The notes below the pieces were generated by a model that had not been told where the DNA came from, did no database searches, and worked only from the letters and a program-made list of their open reading frames with translations. Positions 26,773 through 36,413 of a stretch of 64,000 nucleotides of DNA are shown piece by piece. The DNA is from Mucilaginibacter sp. 14171R-50 (lineage in GTDB: Bacteria > Bacteroidota > Bacteroidia > Sphingobacteriales > Sphingobacteriaceae): NCBI RefSeq assembly GCF_010093045.1, contig NZ_CP048115.1:3534001-3598000 (forward strand), given 5' to 3'. A program made the translations under genes and the position numbers. Positions within the stretch are counted from its first letter, which is position 1, and every line of letters begins with the position of its first letter.

Positions 26773-27117
26773 ATGAAAAATTTTGAAACCTTAGTGGATG
26801 CCACTAACGACCTTACAAAAAGGGGATATACCGCAAATTTGAGCCTTGAAGGCGATACCATAGACGATAAATCGCAAAACGTACATATGGGCTCTGAAGA
26901 CTTTGAAATAGACGAATTTTACCGTTTTGAAGGACAAAGTAATCCTTCGGATATGTCTATTGTATATGCCATCAGTTCGGCAAAGTACAACCTTAAAGGC
27001 ATACTGATAAACGCGTATGGCACTTACGCCGACGACAGTTCATCGGCCATAGCAGCCAAGCTCCATCACCACCAGGTTAGCAATAACCTGCACGGCACAG
27101 ATAGGCCAACACAGTAA
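26773..27117 (+). CDS. Conserved small Bacteroidota protein
   Basis: 114 residues, soluble, acidic. Contains SQNVHMGSEDFEIDEFYRFEGQSNPSDMSIVYAI and ends in an unusually His-rich LHHHQ segment. Homologues are often labelled 'phosphoribosylpyrophosphate synthetase' in databases, but at this size and without a PRPP loop that name cannot be right. Function unknown. Divergent from the lipoprotein gene. Confidence 0.7.
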   Translation: MKNFETLVDATNDLTKRGYTANLSLEGDTIDDKSQNVHMGSEDFEIDEFYRFEGQSNPSDMSIVYAISSAKYNLKGILINAYGTYADDSSSAIAAKLHHHQVSNNLHGTDRPTQ

Positions 27118-27187
27118 GTTTGCAGTTGGCGGTTTGCAGTTAGCGAGTTTTAACTGCAAACCGCCAACTTATCACTGCAAACTGGCT
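27113..27187. repeat. Word-repeat hairpin F (7-base words, TTTGCAG/TTGGCGG type)
   Basis: A perfect 17-bp inverted repeat (27125-27141 with 27152-27168, 10-base spacer) inside two word arrays. Left words: TTGCAGT, TGGCGGT, TTGCAGT, TAGCGAG. Right words, other strand: TTTGCAG, TGATAAG, TTGGCGG, TTTGCAG. It touches the stop of the gene on the left and encodes the last codons (Ser-Leu-Gln-stop) of the gene on the right. It could also terminate both convergent transcripts. Confidence 0.75.
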
Positions 27188-27735
27188 AAAAGTTTCTTTC
27201 CTCTCGATTGTATGGCCGGGCCGCCATCGCGCAGCATAAATTGCACCTGGTTAGCCAGTTCTTCCTTTATCCAATCGTACCGATGGCATAAATTAAACAG
27301 CGTATCCGCCGCAAATACTTTTACGGCTATCTTCACTTTCGGGTCTATTAGCCAGTCAAAACATTGTTCTACTACACTTTCCATATCAATGGCTGCCAGT
27401 TTTAACCGGATAGCTTGGGGCGCGCCGGGTGCGGTAAGGTGCATCATAATACGGGTATAATGCCTTTTGCAACTGGCATTGGTTACCTCGCTCATGCGTT
27501 TTACAAAATATTCCACGCTGTTTACATATAGCTCGGGCGAGGCCAGCATGGTGGTGTCCAGCAGCCACGCGGCTCGAAAAGCCACCCGGGCGTTGAGGTG
27601 AAAGGTAAGGTCTATCAACTTATCAAACTCAAATTTCTCCGCTATCAATCTGGCTGATAATCGTTCAATAAACCCTTTGGCAGCGTCTGCCATTAGTAGG
27701 TGTGCAAGCTTGTCGGTGGTGAGCGGGGCGTCCAT
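27172..27735 (-). CDS. Conserved HEAT-like helical protein of unknown function
   Basis: 187 residues, all-helical by composition, with paired helices (FHLNARVAFRAAWLLDTTML, KVKIAVKVFAADTLFNL) like a short HEAT/armadillo solenoid. No signal peptide. Similar Bacteroidota proteins carry misleading enzyme names; no catalytic motif is visible. The final residues are encoded inside a word-repeat arm, so the C-terminus may have been altered by it. Confidence 0.7.
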   Translation of the reverse strand: MDAPLTTDKLAHLLMADAAKGFIERLSARLIAEKFEFDKLIDLTFHLNARVAFRAAWLLDTTMLASPELYVNSVEYFVKRMSEVTNASCKRHYTRIMMHLTAPGAPQAIRLKLAAIDMESVVEQCFDWLIDPKVKIAVKVFAADTLFNLCHRYDWIKEELANQVQFMLRDGGPAIQSRGKKLLASLQ

Positions 27736-27799
27736 CAGAAAATATAAAATTATAAAACTTTAGCTGGTGATATCGCTTTATTATAAAAAATTAAGGGTG

Positions 27800-28105
27800 A
27801 TGGCAGCGAAACATACAACAAAAAAGGGCGCCAAAAAATGGTCGGGTAAGGTCACAGAAACCAGCGACGCGCTCGACCTTGATCGTGAAGTTTTTAAATC
27901 GAAAGACCCGGAAGAGATCGCGGAATCGTTAAAACATTCGGCTGATAAAAGCCATAGGCGAAAAGGCTCACCTTTTCAAAGCGCCATGTCGATGCTTAAT
28001 TTTTATATCAATCGTGCAGGTAAAAATCTTACTAAAACTCAAAAGAAACCATTGGAGCGGGCTAAAAATAAGCTGCGCAAGTTATATGGTCGCGATGAAA
28101 AGTAA
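27800..28105 (+). CDS. DUF3175 domain protein
   Basis: 101 residues from ATG 27800. Carries the full DUF3175 signature: KKWSGKVTETSDALDLDREVF, then SLKHSADKSHRRKG and SAMSMLNFYINRAGKNL. Basic and soluble; family found across many phyla with no proven function. Confidence 0.88.
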   Translation: MAAKHTTKKGAKKWSGKVTETSDALDLDREVFKSKDPEEIAESLKHSADKSHRRKGSPFQSAMSMLNFYINRAGKNLTKTQKKPLERAKNKLRKLYGRDEK

Positions 28106-28123
28106 CTGCGGCCAAAATATATT

Positions 28124-28183
28124 TAGCGTAACATAGACGGTGTTTAACCGTCATAATGTATAACGGCGTAAAAAGTTACGCTA
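28124..28183 (+). promoter_or_regulatory. Leader region with mutually exclusive stems
   Basis: TAGCGTAAC (28124-28132) pairs with GTTACGCTA (28175-28183) and encloses a GACGGT/ACCGTC hairpin (28136-28152). The same TTACGC can instead pair with a nearer GCGTAA (28166-28171). Two competing folds 60 bases ahead of the M16 operon look like an attenuator or operator array. Confidence 0.4.
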
Positions 28184-28242
28184 TTCTACACCACGGCATA
28201 ACAAAAATTATACATTTGCTACCGTTAAATAATCGTTATTAC

Positions 28243-29514
28243 ATGGTTAAATTCAATCGATTTACACTGGACAATGGCCTTAAGGTGCTTGTTCACGAAG
28301 ATAATACAACCCCAATGGCCGTGCTTAACATTTTATATGATGTTGGCGCGCGCGACGAAGACCCGGAACAAACCGGTTTTGCGCATTTATTTGAGCACCT
28401 GATGTTTGGCGGCTCAATAAATATTCCAAATTACGACGGCCCGCTGCAACGAGTAGGGGGCGAAAACAACGCCTTTACCAGCAACGATATCACCAACTAT
28501 TACATCACCCTGCCATCGGCTAACATCGAGACCGGCTTTTGGCTGGAGAGCGACCGAATGTTAAACCTTGCCTTTAGCGAAAAAAGCCTGGAGGTACAGC
28601 GCAACGTGGTGATAGAGGAGTTTAAACAGCGTTACTTGAACCAGCCTTATGGCGATGTTTGGTTAAAGCTTAGGCCGTTGGTTTACAAGCAGCACCCGTA
28701 CCGCTGGGCAACTATAGGTAAAACCATAAAACACATTGAGGATGCCAGGATTGAGGATGTAAAGGCATTTTTTAAAAAGCATTATAATCCTCAAAATGCC
28801 ATTTTGGTGGTGGGCGGCGATGTTAAGACCGAAGATATAAAGCTGCTGGCCGAAAAATGGTTCGGCCCTATCCAGGCGGGCGAAAAATATGTGCGCAACC
28901 TGCCGCAGGAACAGCCGCAGCACGAGGAACGCCGCGAAACGGTTACTGGCAAGGTGCCACTTAATGATGTATACATCGCCTTCCAGATGGAGGGGCGGGT
29001 AGACGAGAGTTACTACGCTGTAGAGCTAATGTCTGATATTCTTTCAAGGGGCAACTCATCGCGCCTGCACCGCGGTTTGGTGAAGGAAAAGCCAATTTTT
29101 AGCGAAGTGCACGCATATATAACCGGCAGCCTGGATAAAGGGATGTTTGTGCTGGAAGGGAAGCCGCTCGAAAACATCAGTATTGAGCAGGCCGAGGAGG
29201 CGCTTTGGGACGAACTGGAGAAACTGAAGAAGGAAGAAGTGCCCGCGGATGAGTTGACCAAGGTGAAGAACAAAACTGAATCGACCATGGTGTTTTCTGA
29301 AATGTCGCTTTTAGACAAAGCCATGAACCTGGCATTTTATGAGCTGATGGGCGACGCAGAAAACTTTAATCACGAATCGGAAAAGTTTTTAAGCGTAACG
29401 GCAGAACAGATAAAGGAATATGCCAATCTTATCTTCAGGAAAGACAACTCATCAACCCTGATATACCTGGCAGAAAAGGTTGAATCGTCTGAACCTGAAT
29501 TTTCGGAACTATAG
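28243..29514 (+). CDS. M16 family zinc peptidase, catalytic subunit
   Basis: 423 residues from ATG 28243 (MVKFNRFTLDNGLKVLVHED is the typical start). The inverted zinc motif HLFEH is at residues 48-52, with the downstream Glu in the NVVIEEFKQ region. Insulinase/processing-peptidase fold, two M16 halves. No signal peptide, so a cytosolic or peripheral peptidase. The next gene encodes the partner without the zinc motif, as in two-chain bacterial M16B enzymes. Confidence 0.92.
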   Translation: MVKFNRFTLDNGLKVLVHEDNTTPMAVLNILYDVGARDEDPEQTGFAHLFEHLMFGGSINIPNYDGPLQRVGGENNAFTSNDITNYYITLPSANIETGFWLESDRMLNLAFSEKSLEVQRNVVIEEFKQRYLNQPYGDVWLKLRPLVYKQHPYRWATIGKTIKHIEDARIEDVKAFFKKHYNPQNAILVVGGDVKTEDIKLLAEKWFGPIQAGEKYVRNLPQEQPQHEERRETVTGKVPLNDVYIAFQMEGRVDESYYAVELMSDILSRGNSSRLHRGLVKEKPIFSEVHAYITGSLDKGMFVLEGKPLENISIEQAEEALWDELEKLKKEEVPADELTKVKNKTESTMVFSEMSLLDKAMNLAFYELMGDAENFNHESEKFLSVTAEQIKEYANLIFRKDNSSTLIYLAEKVESSEPEFSEL

Positions 29515-29526
29515 AACTTACACGAT

Positions 29527-29566
29527 TGTCAGCCCCCGGCTCTTATACACATCACCCGGGATGACA
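29527..29566. repeat. Short inverted repeat with Tn5-mosaic-end-like loop
   Basis: TGTCAG-CCCCCGG at 29527-29539 and CCCGGGATGACA ending at 29566 are imperfect inverted arms around CTCTTATACACATC, which equals 14 of the 19 bases of the Tn5 mosaic end. Lies between the two M16 genes. Confidence 0.5.
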
Positions 29567-29584
29567 CAAAGATCCAATGACCCC

Positions 29585-30868
29585 ATGACTCAACTCGACA
29601 GAACCCTGGCCCCTCAATTTAACGGGGTAGAAAATATAAACCTGATACACCCTGAAAGCACCAAGCTTGCCAACGGCTGCAACATATTTACTTTCAACTC
29701 AGGTACGCTTGACCTGGTACGGATTGAGTGGATATTTACTAACCTGCGGTTTGACCCGGCCAAACCCCTGCTTAACGTTGCGGCGAATACCATGCTTACC
29801 GAGGGAACAACCAAACTGACCGCCGCGCAAATTGCCGAAAAAATAGACTTTTACGGCGCGTTCCTTCAGGTCGACTATAGCTACGATCAATCGCAGGTAA
29901 CGCTGTTTACGCTTACAAAGCACCTGGGGGCTACCCTGCCTGTCGTAAAAGATATCCTTGCCGATTCCATTTTTCCTGAAAAGGAGCTGGAAACCTTTGC
30001 GCGTAACCAGCAGCAAAAACTGCAGGTTAGCCTGCAAAAGAACGACTTCGTGGCCCGGCGGGTATTTAATAAGGCACTTTACGGCGAAACTATTTATGGC
30101 CTGGCTGCCGAACCGGATGACTTCAGATCGCTTAAAAGGGAAGACCTGCTTGCGCATTTTAAACAAATGTACCAGCCACATAATTGTAGTATTATTATTG
30201 CAGGCAAGGCCAACCCTGAAATTTTAAAAACGGTGACAGCCACTTTTGAAGGACAATGGGCAGGTGCTGCTACAGCTGCCGATACCACGCAGCCACCGTT
30301 GCAGCACGCCGCCGAACGATTTTTTTATATTGATAAAACCGAGGCGCTGCAATCGGCCATACGTATAGGTACGCCTTTTGTAAACCGCACGCACCCGGAT
30401 TTTCCGGCGTTGCAGGTGTTAAATACCGTGTTGGGTGGTTATTTTGGTTCGCGGTTAATGGCGAACATCCGCGAGGATAAGGGATATACGTATGGCATTG
30501 GTTCGGGTATGTCGTCGTTCAGGCAAACGGGCTCGTTCTTTATCGCATCCGAAGTAGGGGCCGACGTATGTAAGGCGGCCGTTATGGAGGTCGAAAAAGA
30601 AGTAAACCGGTTAAAAACCGACCTCATCCCCGACGAAGAACTATCGTTGGTACGCAACTTTATGCTGGGTTCGCTTTTAGGCAGCCTGGAGAATGTACTG
30701 TCGCATGCTGATAAATTCAAGAACCTGTACTTTGCCGGTTTAGATTACGATTACTACGAACGCTACACCCAAACCGTAAAACATATCACTGCCGGAGAAT
30801 TAAAAACACTGGCCGATAAATACTTTGATTTTGATAACTTTTATAAGGTGATAGTAGGGAAATATTAA
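29585..30868 (+). CDS. M16 family peptidase, non-catalytic partner subunit
   Basis: 427 residues from ATG 29585 (ATG 29561 is possible). Fold signatures of M16 are clear (TMLTEGTTKLTAAQIAEKIDFYGAFL, and NTVLGGYFGSRLMANIREDKGYTYGIGSG, the substrate-side motif), but the HxxEH zinc site is replaced, so it should not cleave alone. Expected to form a heterodimer with the upstream catalytic chain. Confidence 0.9.
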   Translation: MTQLDRTLAPQFNGVENINLIHPESTKLANGCNIFTFNSGTLDLVRIEWIFTNLRFDPAKPLLNVAANTMLTEGTTKLTAAQIAEKIDFYGAFLQVDYSYDQSQVTLFTLTKHLGATLPVVKDILADSIFPEKELETFARNQQQKLQVSLQKNDFVARRVFNKALYGETIYGLAAEPDDFRSLKREDLLAHFKQMYQPHNCSIIIAGKANPEILKTVTATFEGQWAGAATAADTTQPPLQHAAERFFYIDKTEALQSAIRIGTPFVNRTHPDFPALQVLNTVLGGYFGSRLMANIREDKGYTYGIGSGMSSFRQTGSFFIASEVGADVCKAAVMEVEKEVNRLKTDLIPDEELSLVRNFMLGSLLGSLENVLSHADKFKNLYFAGLDYDYYERYTQTVKHITAGELKTLADKYFDFDNFYKVIVGKY

Positions 30869-30871
30869 TAA

Positions 30872-30998
30872 ATGTGCAGATATGCGGATATGCAAATGTG
30901 CAGATGAAAAGTGTTTGCACATTTGTAATTGGTCATCAAAATGCAATTGTATAATTAAAACATCATTTGCACATCAGCACATTTGCATATCTGCACAT
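30872..30998. repeat. Word-repeat hairpin B (8-base words, ATRTGCAR type)
   Basis: Left arm 30872-30906: ATGTGCAG, ATATGCGG, ATATGCAA, ATGTGCAG + ATG. Right arm 30964-30998 on the other strand: ATGTGCAG, ATATGCAA, ATGTGCTG, ATGTGCAA + ATG. The 57-base middle holds further scattered word parts. Begins 3 bases after the M16 stop, and its right arm supplies the -33 box of the guaB promoter. Confidence 0.8.
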
Positions 30999-31013
30999 CT
31001 AAGTGTACCTTTG
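30982..31013 (+). promoter_or_regulatory. guaB promoter (TTTG-N20-TACCTTTG)
   Basis: -33 TTTG at 30982-30985, -7 TACCTTTG at 31006-31013, spacing 20, start codon 35 bases downstream: a full match to the Bacteroidota primary-sigma consensus. The -33 box is part of the word-repeat arm. Confidence 0.7.
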
Positions 31014-31038
31014 CCCGGCAAATAATAACTCCAAATAA

Positions 31039-32514
<1,476 letters not shown>

Positions 32515-32517
<3 letters not shown>

Positions 32518-32620
32518 TGAATAGTGATTAGAGATTAGGATAAAATTCTAAACTCTAATCTCTAAATTCTAAAAAAGATACATGACTCATCTCTAATTAA
32601 CTAAACCCCAATCTCCAATG
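32515..32620. repeat. Word-repeat element C (7-base words, TTAGAGA type)
   Basis: Left arm from the guaB stop: TAGTGAA, TAGTGAT, TAGAGAT, TAGGATA. Inner right arm 32548-32573 on the other strand: TTAGAAT, TTAGAGA, TTAGAGT, TTAGAAT. Outer right arm 32588-32620 with TTGGAGA, TTGGGGT, TTAGTTAA, TTAGAGA reaches the LOG start codon. Shares a 15-base block (TAGTTAATTAGAGAT) with element D. Confidence 0.75.
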
Positions 32621-33202
32621 CGCAGCCTTTGCATCTTCTGCGGTGCCAACTTCAACGGCGACCCTGTACTGAAACAAGCCATTGAAATATTGGCTGACGT
32701 AATGGTGAGTAAAAAAATCACCCTTATTTACGGTGGCGGTAATGTTGGCATCATGGGCCTGCTGGCCGATGCAGTCATGGGCAGGGGCGGAGAAGTGATA
32801 GGCGTTATGCCTAAGTTTTTGATAGATAAGGAAGTCGGCCACACCGGTATCACCAAACTGCATATTGTGGACAACATGCACCAGCGCAAGCAAATGATGA
32901 ACGACCTGTGCGATGGTATCATGATGCTTCCTGGCGGCATTGGTACGCTCGAAGAATTTTTTGAGGTGCTTACCTGGCTGCAGCTCGGCTTGCACAACAA
33001 TCCGGTTGGCATCCTGAACGTTAACGGTTTTTACGACCTGCTTTTACAGCAGATGGATGCTATGGTTGAGCAGCGCTATCTTAAGCCCGCCAACCGCAAA
33101 CTAATACTCACTTCTGCCGATCCGATCGAACTGGTCAACCTGATGGATAACATCATCATAAAACCTGAGGAAGTTTGGTTTAAAGACCGGAATTTGACGT
33201 AA
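32618..33202 (+). CDS. LOG/TIGR00730 family protein (cytokinin riboside-5'-monophosphate phosphoribohydrolase)
   Basis: 194 residues. IYGGGNVGIMGLLADAV and MLPGGIGTLEEFFEVLTWLQL are the LOG signature (PGGxGTxxE) for hydrolysing an N6-modified or plain nucleoside monophosphate to base and ribose 5-phosphate. In bacteria many act as AMP nucleosidase-like enzymes, so the cytokinin name may not describe the real substrate. Its start codon is the last word of repeat element C. Confidence 0.9.
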   Translation: MRSLCIFCGANFNGDPVLKQAIEILADVMVSKKITLIYGGGNVGIMGLLADAVMGRGGEVIGVMPKFLIDKEVGHTGITKLHIVDNMHQRKQMMNDLCDGIMMLPGGIGTLEEFFEVLTWLQLGLHNNPVGILNVNGFYDLLLQQMDAMVEQRYLKPANRKLILTSADPIELVNLMDNIIIKPEEVWFKDRNLT

Positions 33203-33235
33203 TTTTCTTCAATTTTCTCAAGAATTTTCTAATTT

Positions 33236-33259
33236 ATTTATTATGCATGCATAATAAAT
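33236..33259. promoter_or_regulatory. Perfect 24-bp palindrome, candidate operator
   Basis: Bases 33236-33259 are exactly self-complementary around TTATGCA|TGCATAA. No loop, so it suits a dimeric DNA-binding protein better than an RNA hairpin. It is 67 bases upstream of the acyl-CoA carboxylase start. Confidence 0.5.
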
Positions 33260-33269
33260 TTCATCATGG

Positions 33270-33313
33270 ATAGGTTATCTTCTGATTAATTTTCTTAAAA
33301 TTACATAACCTAT
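33270..33313. promoter_or_regulatory. Separated 9-bp inverted repeat upstream of acyl-CoA carboxylase
   Basis: ATAGGTTAT (33270-33278) and ATAACCTAT (33305-33313), 26-base spacer, end 12 bases before the start codon. Possible second regulatory site. Confidence 0.35.
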
Positions 33314-33325
33314 TATAAAACATGT

Positions 33326-34954
33326 ATGGATCTGGAATTCAATAAAAATGAGGATGTTAACAAACAGCTCGTTTACGAATTTAACACAAGGCTCAAAAAA
33401 ATATACCTCGGCGGCGGCGAAAAGGCAGCTGCTAAACAAAAAGAGAAGGGTAAACTACTTGCCCGCGAGCGCATTGCCTATTTGATAGACGATGACAAAC
33501 CCTGGCTTGAGGTTGGTGCCTTCACAGCCGATGGCATGTACGCTGATCATGGCGGTTGCCCCAGCGGCGGTGTAGTGTGTGGTATCGGTTATATCGCTGG
33601 ACGTCAGTGTGTTATAGTAGCTAATGATGCCACCGTAAAGGCCGGGGCATGGTTCCCAATAACCGCCAAAAAGAACCTGCGCGCCCAGGAAATCGCCATG
33701 GAAAACCGCCTGCCAATCATCTATCTGGTTGATTCGGCAGGGGTGTACCTACCCTTGCAGGATGAGATATTCCCCGATAAAGAGCACTTTGGCCGCATAT
33801 TCCGTAATAATGCCGTCATGAGCAGTATGGGTATCATCCAGATAGCCGCCATTATGGGCTCGTGTGTGGCCGGCGGGGCTTACCTGCCCATCATGAGCGA
33901 TGAGGCGATGATTGTTGAAGGCACAGGTTCCGTTTTCCTGGCGGGATCATACCTGGTTAAATCGGCTATAGGCGAAGAGGTTGACAATGAAACACTTGGT
34001 GGCGCAACTACGCAGTGCGAGATATCGGGGGTAACCGACTACAAACAGCCCAACGATAAGGCCTGCCTGGATTCTATCCGCAATATCATGAACAAAGTGG
34101 GCGATTATACCAAGGCCGGCTTTGACCGAATAAAACCCGCTGCACCCAAGCTAAACGAGAAGGATATATATGGAATATTGCCGGATAACCGCGAGAAGGC
34201 ATATGATATGTACGAGATCATCAAGCGCCTGATAGATGATTCGGAATTTGAAGAATATAAAGCTGGTTATGGTCAATCTATCATTTGCGGGCTGGCCCGT
34301 GTGGATGGCTGGGCGGTGGGCATTGTGGCGAACCAGCGTAAGGTTATCAAATCAAAAAAAGGCGAAATGCAGTTTGGCGGGGTTATTTATTCCGATTCGG
34401 CTGATAAGGCCACCCGCTTTATCATGAATTGTAACCAAAAGAAGATACCATTGGTATTTTTGCAGGATGTTACCGGCTTTATGGTAGGCAGCCGCAGCGA
34501 ACATGGCGGCATCATCAAAGACGGCGCTAAAATGGTGAACGCGGTATCAAACTCTGTAGTCCCTAAATTCACTATTGTTATAGGTAATTCGTACGGTGCA
34601 GGCAACTATGCCATGTGTGGTAAGGCTTACGATCCGCGGCTGATCTACGCCTGGCCATCGGCAAAAATAGCTGTAATGGGCGGCGCGCAGGCGGCTAAGG
34701 TGCTGGTGCAAATGCAATCGGCCGGTTTAAAGGCAAAGGGCGAAGTGGTTGACGAGGTAAAGGAAGCCGAGCTGCTAAAGCAAACAACCAACCGCTATAA
34801 TGCGCAAACCACACCATATTACGCAGCGGCAAGGCTTTGGGTAGATGGCATTATCGACCCGTTGGAGACCCGAAAAGTAATATCAATGGGTATAGAAGCC
34901 GCTAACCACGCGCCGATAGAGAAGCAATTTAATGTGGGGATAATACAAACGTAG
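33326..34954 (+). CDS. Acyl-CoA carboxylase beta subunit (carboxyltransferase)
   Basis: 542 residues, the usual length. Crotonase-like N and C carboxyltransferase halves: GKLLARERIAYLIDDD (start of the family), GGCPSGGVVCGIG, an oxyanion-hole loop at MGSCVAGGAYLPIMSDEA, and in the second half FLQDVTGFMVGSRSEHGGIIKDGAKM and NSYGAGNYAMCGKAYDPR. Moves carboxyl from biotin to propionyl-, acetyl- or methylcrotonyl-CoA. No biotin carboxylase gene is adjacent, so its partner is elsewhere. Confidence 0.93.
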   Translation: MDLEFNKNEDVNKQLVYEFNTRLKKIYLGGGEKAAAKQKEKGKLLARERIAYLIDDDKPWLEVGAFTADGMYADHGGCPSGGVVCGIGYIAGRQCVIVANDATVKAGAWFPITAKKNLRAQEIAMENRLPIIYLVDSAGVYLPLQDEIFPDKEHFGRIFRNNAVMSSMGIIQIAAIMGSCVAGGAYLPIMSDEAMIVEGTGSVFLAGSYLVKSAIGEEVDNETLGGATTQCEISGVTDYKQPNDKACLDSIRNIMNKVGDYTKAGFDRIKPAAPKLNEKDIYGILPDNREKAYDMYEIIKRLIDDSEFEEYKAGYGQSIICGLARVDGWAVGIVANQRKVIKSKKGEMQFGGVIYSDSADKATRFIMNCNQKKIPLVFLQDVTGFMVGSRSEHGGIIKDGAKMVNAVSNSVVPKFTIVIGNSYGAGNYAMCGKAYDPRLIYAWPSAKIAVMGGAQAAKVLVQMQSAGLKAKGEVVDEVKEAELLKQTTNRYNAQTTPYYAAARLWVDGIIDPLETRKVISMGIEAANHAPIEKQFNVGIIQT

Positions 34955-34968
34955 TATCCCTACATGTT

Positions 34969-35067
34969 CATTGCGAGGCGAAGCGATTTGGCAATCTTTT
35001 TAAGGAATTCGTTCATGCGAGGCCGCCGGGCAGTCCTAAAGAGATTGCCGCGCTATCGCTCGCAATG
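34969..35067. repeat. Dispersed inverted repeat (CATTGCGAG ... CTCGCAATG)
   Basis: Arms 34969-35006 and 35034-35067 are imperfect reverse complements sharing CATTGCGAG, GGCAATCT and TCCTTA-like ends. A different type from the word repeats. It fills the gap between the carboxylase and dipeptidase genes and may act as a terminator. Confidence 0.75.
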
Positions 35068-35093
35068 ACAGGTTTTTTTCATACCTTCAAAAA

Positions 35094-36269
35094 ATGAAAA
35101 AGCTGCTATTACCGCTATTCCTGCTATCAGCACTAACCGCATTTGCTCAGGATGTTAATAAAATCCATCAAAAGGCTATCCTGATAGATACCCATAACGA
35201 TGCTATCTCAAATCAGCTTATCACCGGGGCCGACCTGGGTAAACTGCAAACCACAGGAAATTTTGATCTGCCGCGCGCTAAAACCGGCGGGCTGGATGCG
35301 CAGGTATTCTCCATTTGGTGCGGCGACCAATATGGCAATGGCACAGCATATGCTTACGCCAACCGCGAAATTGATTCGTTAGATGCACTTATTAAACGCT
35401 ACCCAAATAAAATACAGTTGGTGCGCAATGCCGCCGATTTGAAAAAAGCGGTGAAACAAAAAAAGCTGGCCGCCATGATAGGCGTAGAGGGCGGCCACAT
35501 GATAGAAGACCGGCTGGATTATATTGACAGCCTGCACAAACGCGGCATGGCTTACTTAACCCTTACCTGGAACAACAGCACCAGTTGGGCATCATCCGCT
35601 CGAGACGAGGTGTTACATAGTGATACCTTAAAACATAAAGGCCTTACAGATTTTGGCAAACAGGTGGTTAAAAAACTGAATGATTTGGGCGTGATGATAG
35701 ACCTGTCGCACCCCGGCGAGCAAACGTTTAACGATGTAATGGCTATCACCACTAAACCAGTTATCGCATCGCATAGCTGCGTTTACGCATTAAATCCGCA
35801 TCGCCGCAACTTAAAAGATTACCAGCTAAAGGCTATAGCCAAAAACGGCGGAGTTGTATTCCTTAACTTTTACAGCGGCTTTATAGACAGTACTTACGAT
35901 GCTAAGCACGAAGCTTACCTTACCAGGCATAAAACCGAGTTTGATTCGTTGCGGAAGGTTTATAACGATTACGACCTGGCCAGCATCCGCCTGAATGTGA
36001 TCAACAAAGCAGAATCTGACCAGTTCAGGCCACCGCTGAGCATGCTTGTTAAGCACCTCGACTATATGGTGAAGCTTATTGGGGCCGATCACGTGGGTAT
36101 CGGCTCGGATTTTGACGGCGCAGAATCATACCCGCTTGGGTTAGACAGCGTTACCGATTACCCTAAGATAACCGCGGAGTTGCTTAAATTGAACTACAGT
36201 AAAAAAGACATTTACAAAATATTAGGCGGTAATTTCATCAGGGTATTAAAGGCCAATGTTGGGCATTGA
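35094..36269 (+). CDS. Exported M19 membrane dipeptidase
   Basis: 391 residues with signal peptide MKKLLLPLFLLSALTAFAQ. Amidohydrolase-type TIM barrel: LIDTHNDAI (first metal ligands), IGVEGGHMIEDRLDYID (bridging Glu), MIDLSHPGEQTFNDV and VIASHSCVYALNPHRRNL (His ligands), and DHVGIGSDFDGAE near the end (catalytic Asp). Hydrolyses dipeptides in the periplasm. Confidence 0.93.
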   Translation: MKKLLLPLFLLSALTAFAQDVNKIHQKAILIDTHNDAISNQLITGADLGKLQTTGNFDLPRAKTGGLDAQVFSIWCGDQYGNGTAYAYANREIDSLDALIKRYPNKIQLVRNAADLKKAVKQKKLAAMIGVEGGHMIEDRLDYIDSLHKRGMAYLTLTWNNSTSWASSARDEVLHSDTLKHKGLTDFGKQVVKKLNDLGVMIDLSHPGEQTFNDVMAITTKPVIASHSCVYALNPHRRNLKDYQLKAIAKNGGVVFLNFYSGFIDSTYDAKHEAYLTRHKTEFDSLRKVYNDYDLASIRLNVINKAESDQFRPPLSMLVKHLDYMVKLIGADHVGIGSDFDGAESYPLGLDSVTDYPKITAELLKLNYSKKDIYKILGGNFIRVLKANVGH

Positions 36270-36362
36270 CACTGTAAGGTAGCTCAACAAAAAGCGACAA
36301 ACCATCACCAGATATGTTGGTAAATAGTCATCAAGGTATGGCAGTATGTTGACTATTACCTA

Positions 36363-36393
36363 TTGGCACACTCATGTATAAATCTTAAATTCG
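36363..36393 (+). promoter_or_regulatory. Candidate trxB promoter
   Basis: TTG at 36363-36365 and TAAATTCG at 36386-36393 (one mismatch to TAnnTTTG), spacing 20, start codon 21 bases later. Confidence 0.45.
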
Positions 36394-36413
36394 CACTTCA
36401 CTTAAAGATACAA

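Noticed and set aside
30872..30998. Word arrays as a small CRISPR array
   Set aside because: Repeats are 7-8 bases with no spacers, arms are inverted, and no cas genes are present.
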